A stretch of DNA of 64,000 nucleotides from Cupriavidus alkaliphilus (GTDB lineage: Bacteria; Pseudomonadota; Gammaproteobacteria; Burkholderiales; Burkholderiaceae), in NCBI RefSeq assembly GCF_900094595.1, contig NZ_FMAD01000003.1, forward strand, positions 124,001 through 188,000. The letters are read 5' to 3'. Below, piece after piece: positions 38,182 to 46,741 of this stretch. The translations under genes were made by a program, and so were the position numbers. The notes beneath the pieces are model-generated. The model was not told where the DNA came from. It worked only from the letters and a program-made list of their open reading frames with translations, and did no database searches. How positions within the stretch are numbered: the stretch's first letter is position 1; every line of letters starts with the position of its first letter.

Positions 38182-38218
38182 GCAGAAGGCCCGCGCGAAA
38201 GTGCGGGCCTTCTGCTTT
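38182..38218 (+). terminator. Terminator of tRNA-Leu
   Basis: A 13-bp stem (GCAGAAGGCCCGC at 38182-38194, complement at 38203-38215) followed by TTT, 8 bases after the CCA end. Confidence 0.8.
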
Positions 38219-38327
38219 GCAGCGCCGACCATCATTCGCCGCCCGGCGATCGATCGCATACAGTAGTTCTACCTGGCCCCGACACTGCCGTGCCATGGCC
38301 TGTTCCGCCTCACAACGGAGAACTACC

Positions 38328-39887
38328 GTGGGCAAACTGCAAGAGCGTCGCCGTTTCCTGGGAGCCGCGCTGGGCGGCCTGCTGGTCCCCGCGCTGCCGG
38401 CGTGCGGCGGCGACGACGACGAGCCGCCGCCCGCGCCCCCGCCGCCCGAGCCGGTCCCCGCGGCACAGATCACTCAGGCCATCGCCCAGCTTGACCAGCT
38501 GGTCGCGGACCTGATGACCAGCTCACGCGTGCCCGGGATGGCGGTGGCGGTGGTGCGCGGCAACCAGACTGTTTACGCCAAGGGCTTCGGTCGCCGGCTG
38601 GTGACCGATCCTGCGCCGGTCGATGCCGACACGGTATTCCAGCTGGCCTCGGTGTCGAAGTCCATCGGCGCCACGGTGGTGGCGCGCCAGGTAGGCCGTG
38701 GCGGCATCGACTGGGATACGCCGGTGCGCACGCACCTGCCCTGGTTCACGCTGGCCGATGCCGAGGTGTCGGCGGCCGTCACCATCGGCGACCTCTACGC
38801 CCACCGTTCAGGCCTGCCGGACCACGCCGGCGACCGTCTCGAAGACATGGGCTACGACCGCCAGCAAGTGCTGACGCGCCTGCGCTTCCTGCCGCTGCAT
38901 CCGTTCCGCGCGGTCTACGCGTACACCAACTTCGGCATGACCGCGGCCGCCGAAGCCGTTGCCGTCGCCGCCGGCACCGACTGGGCCACGCTGTCGGAAC
39001 AGGCGCTCTACCGGCCGCTGGGCATGACGCGCACCAGCTCGCGCTTTGCAGACTATGCCGGGCGCGACAACCGCGCGATCGGCCACGTGCGGGTCAACGG
39101 CAACTGGGTTCAGGGCACGGCGCGGATGCCCGATGCGCAATCGGCTGCGGGCGGCGTCAGTGCGTCGGTCAACGACATGGCGAAATGGCTGGCGATGCTG
39201 CTCGCCAAAGGCGAGTTCGGCGGGCAGCGGGTGGTCGACGCCGCCGCGCTGGCGCCCGCGGTGAGTCCGCAGATGCAGAGCAACCCGCCCGCCGGCGAGC
39301 GCCCTGCCGGCTACTATGGCTATGGCTTCAATGTCGGCACGACCGAACTGGGCCTGACCTCGCTCAACCACTCCGGCGCCTTCGCCCTGGGCGCCGCGAC
39401 CAGCTTCATGGCGGTGCCTGAGCTCGACCTGGCGATCGTGACCCTGACCAACGCGCAGCCCATCGGCGTGCCCGAAACCCTGAGCGCCCAGTTCTTCGAC
39501 CTGGCGCAATATGGCGCCATCCGCCGCGACTGGGGCAAGCTCTATGGCGATGCGCTGGCACCGCTGCTGGAGCCGGAAGGCCGGCTGGTGGGGCAGCCGC
39601 GCCCGGCCAATCCGCTGCCGGCGCGCGCGCTGTCGGTCTACACCGGCACCTACCGCAACGACTACTACGGCCCGCTGCAGGTCGCCGACCAGGGCGGCAC
39701 GCTGGTGATGACGCTCGGCGCGACGCCGCTGGTGCTGCCGCTGAGCCACTGGGACGGCGATATCTTCACCTTCACGCTCGACAATGAGAACGCCATGCCG
39801 GGGACGATCTCGCAGGCCGCGTTTTCCAGCGACCGCGTCTGGCTGGAGTTTTACGACCACGAAGGCCTGGGCATGTTTGCGCGCTAG
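38328..39887 (+). CDS. Exported serine hydrolase, beta-lactamase class C-like, Tat lipoprotein
   Basis: A 519-residue hydrolase. The N-terminus has a twin-arginine motif (RRRFLG, 7-12) and a lipobox LPAC with C26, so it is likely a folded lipoprotein. A Pro/Glu linker follows. The catalytic SxxK is S108-V-S-K111 and the YxN is Y199-T-N201, as in class C beta-lactamases, D-aminopeptidases and esterases. A C-terminal beta domain (about 430-519) resembles DUF3471. The start is GTG, chosen for ACGGAG 7 bases upstream. Peptidoglycan or ester hydrolysis is inference. Confidence 0.82.
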   Translation: MGKLQERRRFLGAALGGLLVPALPACGGDDDEPPPAPPPPEPVPAAQITQAIAQLDQLVADLMTSSRVPGMAVAVVRGNQTVYAKGFGRRLVTDPAPVDADTVFQLASVSKSIGATVVARQVGRGGIDWDTPVRTHLPWFTLADAEVSAAVTIGDLYAHRSGLPDHAGDRLEDMGYDRQQVLTRLRFLPLHPFRAVYAYTNFGMTAAAEAVAVAAGTDWATLSEQALYRPLGMTRTSSRFADYAGRDNRAIGHVRVNGNWVQGTARMPDAQSAAGGVSASVNDMAKWLAMLLAKGEFGGQRVVDAAALAPAVSPQMQSNPPAGERPAGYYGYGFNVGTTELGLTSLNHSGAFALGAATSFMAVPELDLAIVTLTNAQPIGVPETLSAQFFDLAQYGAIRRDWGKLYGDALAPLLEPEGRLVGQPRPANPLPARALSVYTGTYRNDYYGPLQVADQGGTLVMTLGATPLVLPLSHWDGDIFTFTLDNENAMPGTISQAAFSSDRVWLEFYDHEGLGMFAR

Positions 39888-39943
39888 CGGCCCGGGCTGC
39901 GTTGCGTATCGATCCGGCATCGATCCACTCACGGAGGCAGGAC

Positions 39944-40813
39944 ATGCTCAGACACCTTGCGAGGATGCTAACCACCCTCTGCGCCCTGCTCGGCGCCTGT
40001 GCCGCGCCGACGCCCCCGGCGGACGCGCCGCGCCCGGTAGCGCCCGGCCAGCCCACCGCGGGCAAGACCGAAGTGCTGTGGCTGGGCCAGGCCGCCACGC
40101 GCATCACCACGCCGGGCGGCAAGGTCATCGTGATCGACCCGTGGCTGACCAGCAATCCGAAAACCCCGCCCGGTTTCAGGCAGCTGCCCGCGCTCGGCAA
40201 GGTCGACCTGATCCTGGTCACGCATGCCCACAATGACCATCTGGGCGATACCCCCGCGCTGGCCCGGCTGACCAATGCACCGGTGTACAACGGCGGCGGC
40301 CTGGGCCGGGCGCTGGTCAGCCTGGGCCTGGTGCCGGAGGCGCAGGTGCAGCGCTTCGGCAAGAGCGGCACGGTCATGCCGTTTGGCCCGGCGGGCCCGA
40401 AAATTACAGCGGTGCACGCGGAACACTCGTCCGAACTGGCGCTGAAGAACCCGGCCACGGGCAAGGACGAAACCCACTACGGCGGCGAGCCGGTGGGCTA
40501 CATCATTGAAATGGAGAACGGCTTCCGCATCTGGCACATGGGCGATACCGGACTGTTCGGCGACATGCGCCTGATCGGCGAGATCTACAAGCCGGATCTG
40601 GTGCTGATCCCGATCGGCGGTTATTCCACCATGGGACCGCAGGATGCCGCGATCGCCGTGCGCGACCTGATCCGGCCCCGCTTCGCGATCCCGATCCACT
40701 ACCAGACCTCGCCGCAAGCGAGCGGCACGCCGGAGGCATTCAGGACGGCGCTGGGCGCCGGTGCCGCGGCGAGCGTGATCGTGCCGCAGCCGGGAGAAAA
40801 GGTCGACTTCTGA
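39944..40813 (+). CDS. MBL-fold metallo-hydrolase lipoprotein
   Basis: A 289-residue metallo-beta-lactamase-fold protein. The N-terminus is a lipoprotein signal (LLGAC, C19). The metal site is H94-A-H96-N-D98-H99, with later ligands in HAEHSSE and HMGDTG and the final His in PIHYQTSP. It resembles the UPF0173/UlaG/NAPE-PLD-like branch. ACGGAGGCAGG lies before the ATG. It follows the serine hydrolase by 56 bases; both are envelope lipoproteins and are probably co-transcribed. Confidence 0.83.
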   Translation: MLRHLARMLTTLCALLGACAAPTPPADAPRPVAPGQPTAGKTEVLWLGQAATRITTPGGKVIVIDPWLTSNPKTPPGFRQLPALGKVDLILVTHAHNDHLGDTPALARLTNAPVYNGGGLGRALVSLGLVPEAQVQRFGKSGTVMPFGPAGPKITAVHAEHSSELALKNPATGKDETHYGGEPVGYIIEMENGFRIWHMGDTGLFGDMRLIGEIYKPDLVLIPIGGYSTMGPQDAAIAVRDLIRPRFAIPIHYQTSPQASGTPEAFRTALGAGAAASVIVPQPGEKVDF

Positions 40814-40822
40814 GCGCCGGCG

Positions 40823-41926
40823 TCAGCCGACGCGGTAGCGCCGGATCACTTCCGGATCGGGGTCGAGGCCGAGGCCCGGGCCCGTGGGTAGCGCGATCAT
40901 GCCGTCGCGCGGCACCACGGCATTGCCAAGCACCTGTGCGGCCATGTCGAAGTACCGCCATTCGATCATGGCGTCGGCATCGCCCAGCGCCGCGGTGGCA
41001 TGCATGGCGGCCAGCAGCCCGGGGCCGTCGTAGAAGGTATGGACCATCACCTGCGCCTTGTGCGCCCGGGCCAGGGCAAAGACATCGCGCAGGGCGCTGA
41101 TGCCGCCCATCTTGGCCGGGCTGGGCTGCACCACATCGACGGCACCGAGGCTCAGTAGCTGCTCGAATTCCATCAGCGTGGTGGCATTCTCGCCGGCGGC
41201 GAGCGGGATCGCGCAGCGCCGGCGCAGCGCCGCCAGTCCGGCGTAGTTCTCGGGGGGCCACAGCGGCTCTTCCAGCCACCTCAGCGACAAGGGCTGCAGC
41301 GCGTGGGCCATGTCGATGGCCTGATGCAGCGTCCATGGGCAGTTCGTATCCAGCGTGATCTCGATATCCGGGCCCGCGGCCGCGCGCGCGGCGCGGATCA
41401 CGGCCAGGTCGACTTCGTGCAGCTTCAGGCTGCGATAGCCATCGGCGATGGCGCGCCTGACGTTGACCGCGATCGCTTCGGCGTCGGCATAGCGGATCAG
41501 GCTGGCGTAGGCCGGCAGCTGCTCGCGCCGGGCCCCGCCTAGCAGCCGGCAGACGGGCAGCCCCGCCGCCTTGCCGCAGAGGTCCCACAGCGCGATATCG
41601 AGCGCCGACAGCCCATAGAACAAGGGCCCGCTGCGCCCGAACACATGGAAGCGGCGCTGCAGCTCGAGGCCGATCGCGTCGATCTGACTCGCGTCACGGC
41701 CGATGCAGGCCGGCGCCAGCATCTGCTCGATCGCCGCCCTGGCCGCCGGAACACCGACAAAGCCGAAGGTTTCGCCCCAGCCGACCAGGCCGTCATCGGT
41801 GCTCACCTTGAGCAGCAGCGAGTCGGCGGCCTGCATGCCGGCCCCGCCCCAGACGCCCGCGGCCGACACGCCGCCGACCGTGAACGGAATGCGCAGGGCG
41901 ATGGCTTCGATGCTGGCGATCTTCAT
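40823..41926 (-). CDS. Mandelate racemase/muconate lactonizing enzyme family protein
   Basis: A 367-residue enolase-superfamily enzyme. Active-site positions read K168-L-H170 (the KxK site with His in place of the second Lys), D193, E219 and E245 as metal ligands, and H296 in VHTFYDG opposite. This pattern is of the mandelate-racemase-type sugar-acid dehydratases or epimerases, but the substrate is not clear. It is convergent with the MBL gene and divergent from the repeat lipoprotein, with a palindrome between. Confidence 0.83.
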   Translation of the reverse strand: MKIASIEAIALRIPFTVGGVSAAGVWGGAGMQAADSLLLKVSTDDGLVGWGETFGFVGVPAARAAIEQMLAPACIGRDASQIDAIGLELQRRFHVFGRSGPLFYGLSALDIALWDLCGKAAGLPVCRLLGGARREQLPAYASLIRYADAEAIAVNVRRAIADGYRSLKLHEVDLAVIRAARAAAGPDIEITLDTNCPWTLHQAIDMAHALQPLSLRWLEEPLWPPENYAGLAALRRRCAIPLAAGENATTLMEFEQLLSLGAVDVVQPSPAKMGGISALRDVFALARAHKAQVMVHTFYDGPGLLAAMHATAALGDADAMIEWRYFDMAAQVLGNAVVPRDGMIALPTGPGLGLDPDPEVIRRYRVG

Positions 41927-42047
41927 GGCGCGCTCCTTCCTGCCGCGGCGGGCCCGGCGACGCCGGTGGCCATGCCGCAGGACTTCAATATAGGCCAGAA
42001 GCCGGGTGGCCCGGCATGAGCGCGCGCCACCGCCGCGCGTTGCGGCC

Positions 42048-42069
42048 ACCCTGTGGAATCCCACAGGGT
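42048..42069. promoter_or_regulatory. 22-bp inverted repeat, candidate operator
   Basis: ACCCTGTGG (42048-42056) and its complement CCACAGGGT (42061-42069) flank AATC. It sits between divergent genes (enolase-superfamily enzyme and repeat lipoprotein), about 120-150 bases from each start, so either or both could be controlled. Confidence 0.5.
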
Positions 42070-42221
42070 TGGCGCGCCACCCTGCCCGCCTTTCACTATT
42101 CTCGCCCGTGGCAATTCGCGCCAGCTGCAGGCGCCGCGTCCACTGCGGCCTCCACGGCGCCGTCATGCCGGCCCGGGCGCGAATTGATCGTTGAAGAACA
42201 AGATCCGAAAGGGAAGACTCA

Positions 42222-43661
42222 ATGCGTAAGACAATTTTGCTGATGGCGGTTTGCGCGGCGCTGTCCGCGTGCGGCGGGGACGATAACAGCACGACACCCA
42301 ACCCCGGCAACCCTGGCACCCCGGGCACCCCCGGAACGCCTGGCAACCCCGGCAACCCTGGCCCCGGCAACCCCGGCACGCCCACGCCTGCGGGCTGGAC
42401 CGATCCGGCGCCCTTCAGCGAGGCCGGCGCGGGCAATGTCAACGTCGCCATCGATGCCGCGGGCAACGCCATCGCGGTCTGGATGCAGCTCGATGCGGGC
42501 ACCGCCAACGAAAGCGTGCTGGCAAGCCGCTACGTGCCGGGATCCGGCTGGAGCGCGCCGGTGGCGCTGGAGAACGACGCCGCCGGCGCCACCGACGGTC
42601 CGCAGATCGCGATAGACCGCGCCAGCGGCCGCGCCATGGTGGTGTGGGCTCAGCTGACCAGCGCGGGCGCCTATGACATCTGGGCCAGGCCCTTCGATCC
42701 GGCCGCCGGCTGGGGCACGCTGGCGCGCATCGAGGCCGGCGCTGGCCTGGCCGCGCAGCCGCAGGTCGGCATGGACAGCAGCGGCAACGCGATCGCGGTG
42801 TGGAGCCAGCGCGACGGTCAGTTCGGCCCGTTCAAGATCGTCGCGAACCGCTACACCGCCGCCAGCGGCTGGGGCACGGAATCGATGTTCGCGACCCCCA
42901 ATGACACCGGCATCCAGAACCTGCGCCCGCAGGTTGCCGTGGCGCCCTCGGGCGAGGCGATTGCCGTGTGGGAACTGACCGACCTGGCCAGCAACGGCAT
43001 CTGGACCAGCCGCTTCAGCGGCGGCAGCTGGGACGCGCCCAGCGAACTGGTGCGCGACGACAGCATCGACCGCTCGCTCGGCTATCCCGCCATCGCCATG
43101 GACGGCAGCGGCAACGCCACGCTGGTATGGGGCCAATCCGATGTCGCCAACGGCACCGCGGCAAGCACGCTCTACGCCAGGCGCTTTACCTCGGCCTGGC
43201 AGAACCCCGTCGCGGTGGCGCCGCCGGCGGCCGAAGCCTTTATCAGCAAGGCGCGGCTGTCGGTCAATGCGCGCGGCGACGCCATGGTGGCCTGGGGCCG
43301 CAGCGACAACACGCTGGTGGCCAGCGTCGCGCCGGCCAACGGCGCCTGGGGCACCGCGACCGTGCTGCTCGGCGCCAGCACGCGCACGCCCAGCCTGCCG
43401 ACGGTCGGCCTGGACGGCGCCGGCAACGGCTTTGTCGCCTGGACCCAGGAGCCCGACGGCAGCAGCGTGGCCGACCTGTGGACCAACCGCTATGTCGCCG
43501 GCACCGGCTGGGGCACCCCTGCGCTGGGCGAGAGCTACGGCGACAGCGCCGCGATCCCCGCCCTGGCGGTAAACGAAAAAGGCAATGCGGCGCTGGTCTG
43601 GAACCAGTGGAGCGACGCCGGCACCCGTATCGCCGGCCGCTATTACACGCCGGCCAACTGA
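42222..43661 (+). CDS. Surface lipoprotein with eight ~53-residue repeats (beta-propeller-like)
   Basis: A 479-residue lipoprotein of unknown function. Signal peptide with lipobox LSAC (C17), a Pro-Gly-rich tether (27-56), then eight repeats. Each core reads like PQVGMDSSGNAIAVWSQ; cores lie at 73-89, 128-144, 180-196, 236-252, 289-305, 345-361, 393-409 and 446-462. Spacing is 48-56 residues, as in propeller blades. Many repeats end in a W followed by an ASRY/ANRY/TNRY strand. It is probably displayed outside the cell and may bind a polymer or protein. Confidence 0.78.
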   Translation: MRKTILLMAVCAALSACGGDDNSTTPNPGNPGTPGTPGTPGNPGNPGPGNPGTPTPAGWTDPAPFSEAGAGNVNVAIDAAGNAIAVWMQLDAGTANESVLASRYVPGSGWSAPVALENDAAGATDGPQIAIDRASGRAMVVWAQLTSAGAYDIWARPFDPAAGWGTLARIEAGAGLAAQPQVGMDSSGNAIAVWSQRDGQFGPFKIVANRYTAASGWGTESMFATPNDTGIQNLRPQVAVAPSGEAIAVWELTDLASNGIWTSRFSGGSWDAPSELVRDDSIDRSLGYPAIAMDGSGNATLVWGQSDVANGTAASTLYARRFTSAWQNPVAVAPPAAEAFISKARLSVNARGDAMVAWGRSDNTLVASVAPANGAWGTATVLLGASTRTPSLPTVGLDGAGNGFVAWTQEPDGSSVADLWTNRYVAGTGWGTPALGESYGDSAAIPALAVNEKGNAALVWNQWSDAGTRIAGRYYTPAN

Positions 43662-43684
43662 CGCGCGCTTGTCGCGCTGGCTCG

Positions 43685-43714
43685 AGCCCCGGGGGAGGTG
43701 TTGCCCCCGGGGCT
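43685..43714. terminator. GC-rich hairpin after the repeat lipoprotein gene
   Basis: An 11-bp stem (AGCCCCGGGGG at 43685-43695, complement at 43704-43714) lies 24 bases after the lipoprotein stop, and faces the end of the luxR gene. It lacks a T-run, so termination would be weak or Rho-assisted. Confidence 0.45.
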
Positions 43715-43758
43715 TGTGCGCGTGAGCGGCAGACCGCCCGGTCAACGCCGCGGCGGTG

Positions 43759-44514
43759 TCAGATGGAAAGCAGCCCCAGCGCCACCGCGCGCGCGCAGGT
43801 GGCCTGGCGCCCGCGCGTATTGAGCTTGTCGGCGGCAACGTTCAGGTGGAAGTAGACGGTGCTCTCGCTGATGCCGAGGATGGTGGAGATCTCCCATGTG
43901 GTCTTGCCGATCGCCGCCCAGTGCAGGATCTCGCGCTGGCGCCGGCTCAGCGCCGGGCGCGCGGCGTCGCCTTGCAGCCGCCGCAGCGCCGAATGCAGGC
44001 AGTGCGCAAAATAGCTCATCGGTGCCAGCGTGGTGCGCAGCGCGCGCAGGTCGGAGGTAGCATCGGTGGTCAGCGTCATGAAGGCCCAGTCTATTCCCGG
44101 CGTCCATAGCGGAATGGTCAGGCCCGCGTTGAGCCCGTGCTCGCCCGCGCTGCGCAGCAGCTTGCGCGCGCTCTGTCCGATATCGCGGCGCGTGTGGTCG
44201 ACCTCGCCCAGCGCATTCCACGACGTCGCCGGCATGCCCGCGCGCACGTGCGCCACGCGCGCGTCGCCATCCTCGTGCCGCTTCGCGCGCAGCGGCTCGT
44301 AGCGCGCACGGGCCCAGTCCGCCGGAAAATCGTGGAAGCAGACGAAGTCGTTGTCGTCCTGCGGACCGAGCGCGGGCTGCTTCATGACGTAGGCATGGTG
44401 GTTGAAGCCCATGGCCCGGGCCGCGCGCAGCGCGACCTGTGCGACTTCCTGCGGCGTGCGCGCATTCAGCACGGTCTCGGCGTATTGCCAGTCACGGAGT
44501 GGATCTACCTTCAT
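43759..44514 (-). CDS. LuxR-family regulator with autoinducer-binding domain (solo)
   Basis: A 251-residue quorum-sensing-type regulator. Residues about 20-165 are the autoinducer domain, with W67, Y72, D84 and W99 at positions resembling the conserved LuxR ligand residues. Residues 189-232 are a LuxR helix-turn-helix (LSRRQREILHWAAIGKTTWE). No luxI synthase is nearby. The chosen ATG has an upstream extension of non-homologous residues. It may sense foreign or non-acyl-homoserine signals. Confidence 0.85.
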   Translation of the reverse strand: MKVDPLRDWQYAETVLNARTPQEVAQVALRAARAMGFNHHAYVMKQPALGPQDDNDFVCFHDFPADWARARYEPLRAKRHEDGDARVAHVRAGMPATSWNALGEVDHTRRDIGQSARKLLRSAGEHGLNAGLTIPLWTPGIDWAFMTLTTDATSDLRALRTTLAPMSYFAHCLHSALRRLQGDAARPALSRRQREILHWAAIGKTTWEISTILGISESTVYFHLNVAADKLNTRGRQATCARAVALGLLSI

Positions 44515-44683
44515 GCACTCTCCGGCAGGATGCGCGCCCGTCGCGGGTGCGATCGTGAAGACGCAGCCGCGCGGCAACTGGCCGCCGGCCGATGAAGCTT
44601 GCAAGGGTAGGCAAATTCCGGCGCCGATGGAACGCCCCGTTCGGGGGAAGCGCTTCGGCTCGCGCGGGCCGCGCGCCGCCTGG

Positions 44684-45166
44684 CTAAGGCTTCCACCCCG
44701 GCAGCGCCGCGGCCTGCCGGATCCAGTGCGCCAGCAGCGCCTCGTCGAAGTCCTCGCCTTCGTGGATATGGAAATAGCGCGTGTCCTTGTCCCTGGATTC
44801 GACCGGCGGCACGGGATCCAGCGACATGCCGCGAAAAAACGTCACCTTGATGTAGCGGGTCATGCAATGGAAGCTGAGAAACCAGCCCTGCCCCGCCCTG
44901 CCATAGAACGGCGAATTCCAGCGCACCGCCTTGTTCACATCGGGCACGTTGCGCTCGACCAGTGCATCCAGGCGCCGGCCCGCGTGCTGCTTCCAGCCCG
45001 GCATCGCCGCGAGATAGGCTTGCACCGGCGCATCGCCATCGCCTTTCGGAATCTGCGGATTGCCGCCTGCCAGCAGCACCGGCTTGCCGGTGGCGGGCCG
45101 GGTGGCGGCTTTCCGCTGAGGCTTGCGCGCACCCCCTGCCGGGGTCCGGGACGTGCTGTTGGCCAT
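44684..45166 (-). CDS. DUF1801 domain protein
   Basis: A 160-residue protein. A basic, Pro/Ala/Arg-rich tail (1-30) precedes the DUF1801 domain, with LVERNVPDVNKAVRWNSPFYGRAG, read as AVRWNSPFYG, and FHCMTRYIKVTFFRG. These small proteins are structurally related to the YdhG/YdeI group; function unknown. It is divergent from a second DUF1801 gene, 91 bases away. Confidence 0.78.
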   Translation of the reverse strand: MANSTSRTPAGGARKPQRKAATRPATGKPVLLAGGNPQIPKGDGDAPVQAYLAAMPGWKQHAGRRLDALVERNVPDVNKAVRWNSPFYGRAGQGWFLSFHCMTRYIKVTFFRGMSLDPVPPVESRDKDTRYFHIHEGEDFDEALLAHWIRQAAALPGWKP

Positions 45167-45257
45167 GGCTGAACTCCCCCGATTGACGTTGGTCGGCGAG
45201 ACCGCACTGAGCGGCTATGATAAGCCGGTCAGCCAGAACCTTGAGGAACGAGCATCG

Positions 45258-45677
45258 ATGAATCCGTCTGAACAGATCGACCAGCTGATCGCGGGCCTGG
45301 CCGACTGGCGCGGCCAGACCCTGGCCAGCCTGCGCAAGGCCATCCTCGCCGCCGACAGCGGCATCGTCGAGGAATGGAAATGGATGGGCAGCCCGGTATG
45401 GTCGCGCGACGGCATGATCGCGGTCGCCAACGCCCACAAGGCCAAGGTGAAGATTACCTTTACCAACGGCGCCAGCCTGCCCGACCCGGACCATCTTTTC
45501 AACGCCGGCCTGGGCGGCAACAAATGGCGCGCGATCGACCTGGCCGAGGGCGACAAGATCGACGCACGCGCGCTCAAGGCCCTGGTCCGCGCCGCGATCG
45601 CTTTCAACCAGGGCAAGGCGAAGAAAAAAGCGCCGGCGCGCAGCCGGGCAAAGGCCAGCCAGCAAGACGACGCGTGA
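45258..45677 (+). CDS. DUF1801 domain protein, second copy
   Basis: A 139-residue protein. IVEEWKWMGSPVWSRDGMIAVANAHKAKVKITF, read as EEWKWMGSPVWS and KVKITFTNGA, is the DUF1801 core. A Lys/Ala-rich tail ends the protein (KAKKKAPARSRAKAS), likely nucleic-acid or membrane-binding. It is divergent from the paralogue above; only the core is shared. Function unknown. Confidence 0.78.
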   Translation: MNPSEQIDQLIAGLADWRGQTLASLRKAILAADSGIVEEWKWMGSPVWSRDGMIAVANAHKAKVKITFTNGASLPDPDHLFNAGLGGNKWRAIDLAEGDKIDARALKALVRAAIAFNQGKAKKKAPARSRAKASQQDDA

Positions 45678-45689
45678 AGCGCCGGAGGT

Positions 45690-46676
45690 TCAGCTTCCCT
45701 CGATCTTGAACCCGATATCCTTGATGAACTGCCCCCAGCGCGCATGGTCGGCGCGGATCTGCGTGGCGAACGCATCGGGCGTGACCGCCTGCGGCGGCAG
45801 CACGCCCACGCCCGCCAGCCGCTTCTGGTAGGCGGGATCGGCCAGCACCTTGCGCACCGCGCCGGAGACCGCCTCCACCGTCTCGCGGGGCATCGCCTTG
45901 GGGCCAAACAGCGCGAAATAGCCGCTCAGCCGCTCCATCTCGGGGTAGCCCAGTTCGCGGAACGTGGGCGCGCCGGGCGCGAGTTCCGAGCGCTCCGGGA
46001 TGGTGGTGGCCAGCACCTTGGTCTTGCCGGCCTGGTACAACGGCACGCCGGTGGTCAGGCCGTCGATCATCAGCGGCACCACGCCGCCCACCAGGTCCTG
46101 CGTGGCCGGCGCCGACCCCTTGTACAGCACCGGTTCGAGGTTGGTGCCGGCGAGCCGGTTGAACAGCAGCGGGCCGAAGTGCGACGACGTGCCCGGACCG
46201 TACGAGGCCGAGTGGATCGGCTTGCCCGGATTCGCCTTGGCGTAGGCGACCAGTTCCTTCAGCGTGTTATACGGCGCGTCCTTGTTGGCGGCCATCAGCA
46301 CCGGCGCGCGGCCGAGTTCGGCGAGCGCGGTCAGGTCGGTCAAGGGATCGTAGGGCACGCGGTTGATATGCGCGCCCGAGGTGGCCGAAGAGCCCAGCGT
46401 CACCAGCAGGGTCTGGCCGTCGTTCTTTGCGCGGATCACGTCCTGCGTGGCCGGAATGGTGGCACCTCCGGGCTTGTTCTCCACCACCACCGCCTGCCCG
46501 GTCACGCGCGCGAGGTAGTCGGCGAACAGGCGCGCCACCACGTCGGTGCCGCCGCCCGGCGGATAGGCCACCACCAGCCGGATGGCGCGGGCGGGCCACT
46601 GCTGGGCCAGGGCGTGCGGCGCCACGCCGGCCGCCACCGCGAGTGCCGCGGTGCCAAGGAACTGTCGACGATCCAT
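45690..46676 (-). CDS. Bug-family (TctC-like) periplasmic receptor
   Basis: A 328-residue receptor. The N-terminus has a Tat-like RRQFLGTAA followed by a hydrophobic stretch and ALA-QQ cleavage. Mature blocks: PARAIRLVVAYPPGGGTDVVAR, read as LVVAYPPGGGTDVVARLFA, and VVVENKPGGATIPATQDV. It follows a LysR gene by 65 bases in the same direction and likely serves that regulon. Ligand unknown. Confidence 0.88.
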   Translation of the reverse strand: MDRRQFLGTAALAVAAGVAPHALAQQWPARAIRLVVAYPPGGGTDVVARLFADYLARVTGQAVVVENKPGGATIPATQDVIRAKNDGQTLLVTLGSSATSGAHINRVPYDPLTDLTALAELGRAPVLMAANKDAPYNTLKELVAYAKANPGKPIHSASYGPGTSSHFGPLLFNRLAGTNLEPVLYKGSAPATQDLVGGVVPLMIDGLTTGVPLYQAGKTKVLATTIPERSELAPGAPTFRELGYPEMERLSGYFALFGPKAMPRETVEAVSGAVRKVLADPAYQKRLAGVGVLPPQAVTPDAFATQIRADHARWGQFIKDIGFKIEGS

Positions 46677-46741
46677 AGATGAAGTCTCCGCGTTATCGTT
46701 GTGCGCCGCACCGGCGGCAGGTCTTTCATCTTAGTGAGGGT

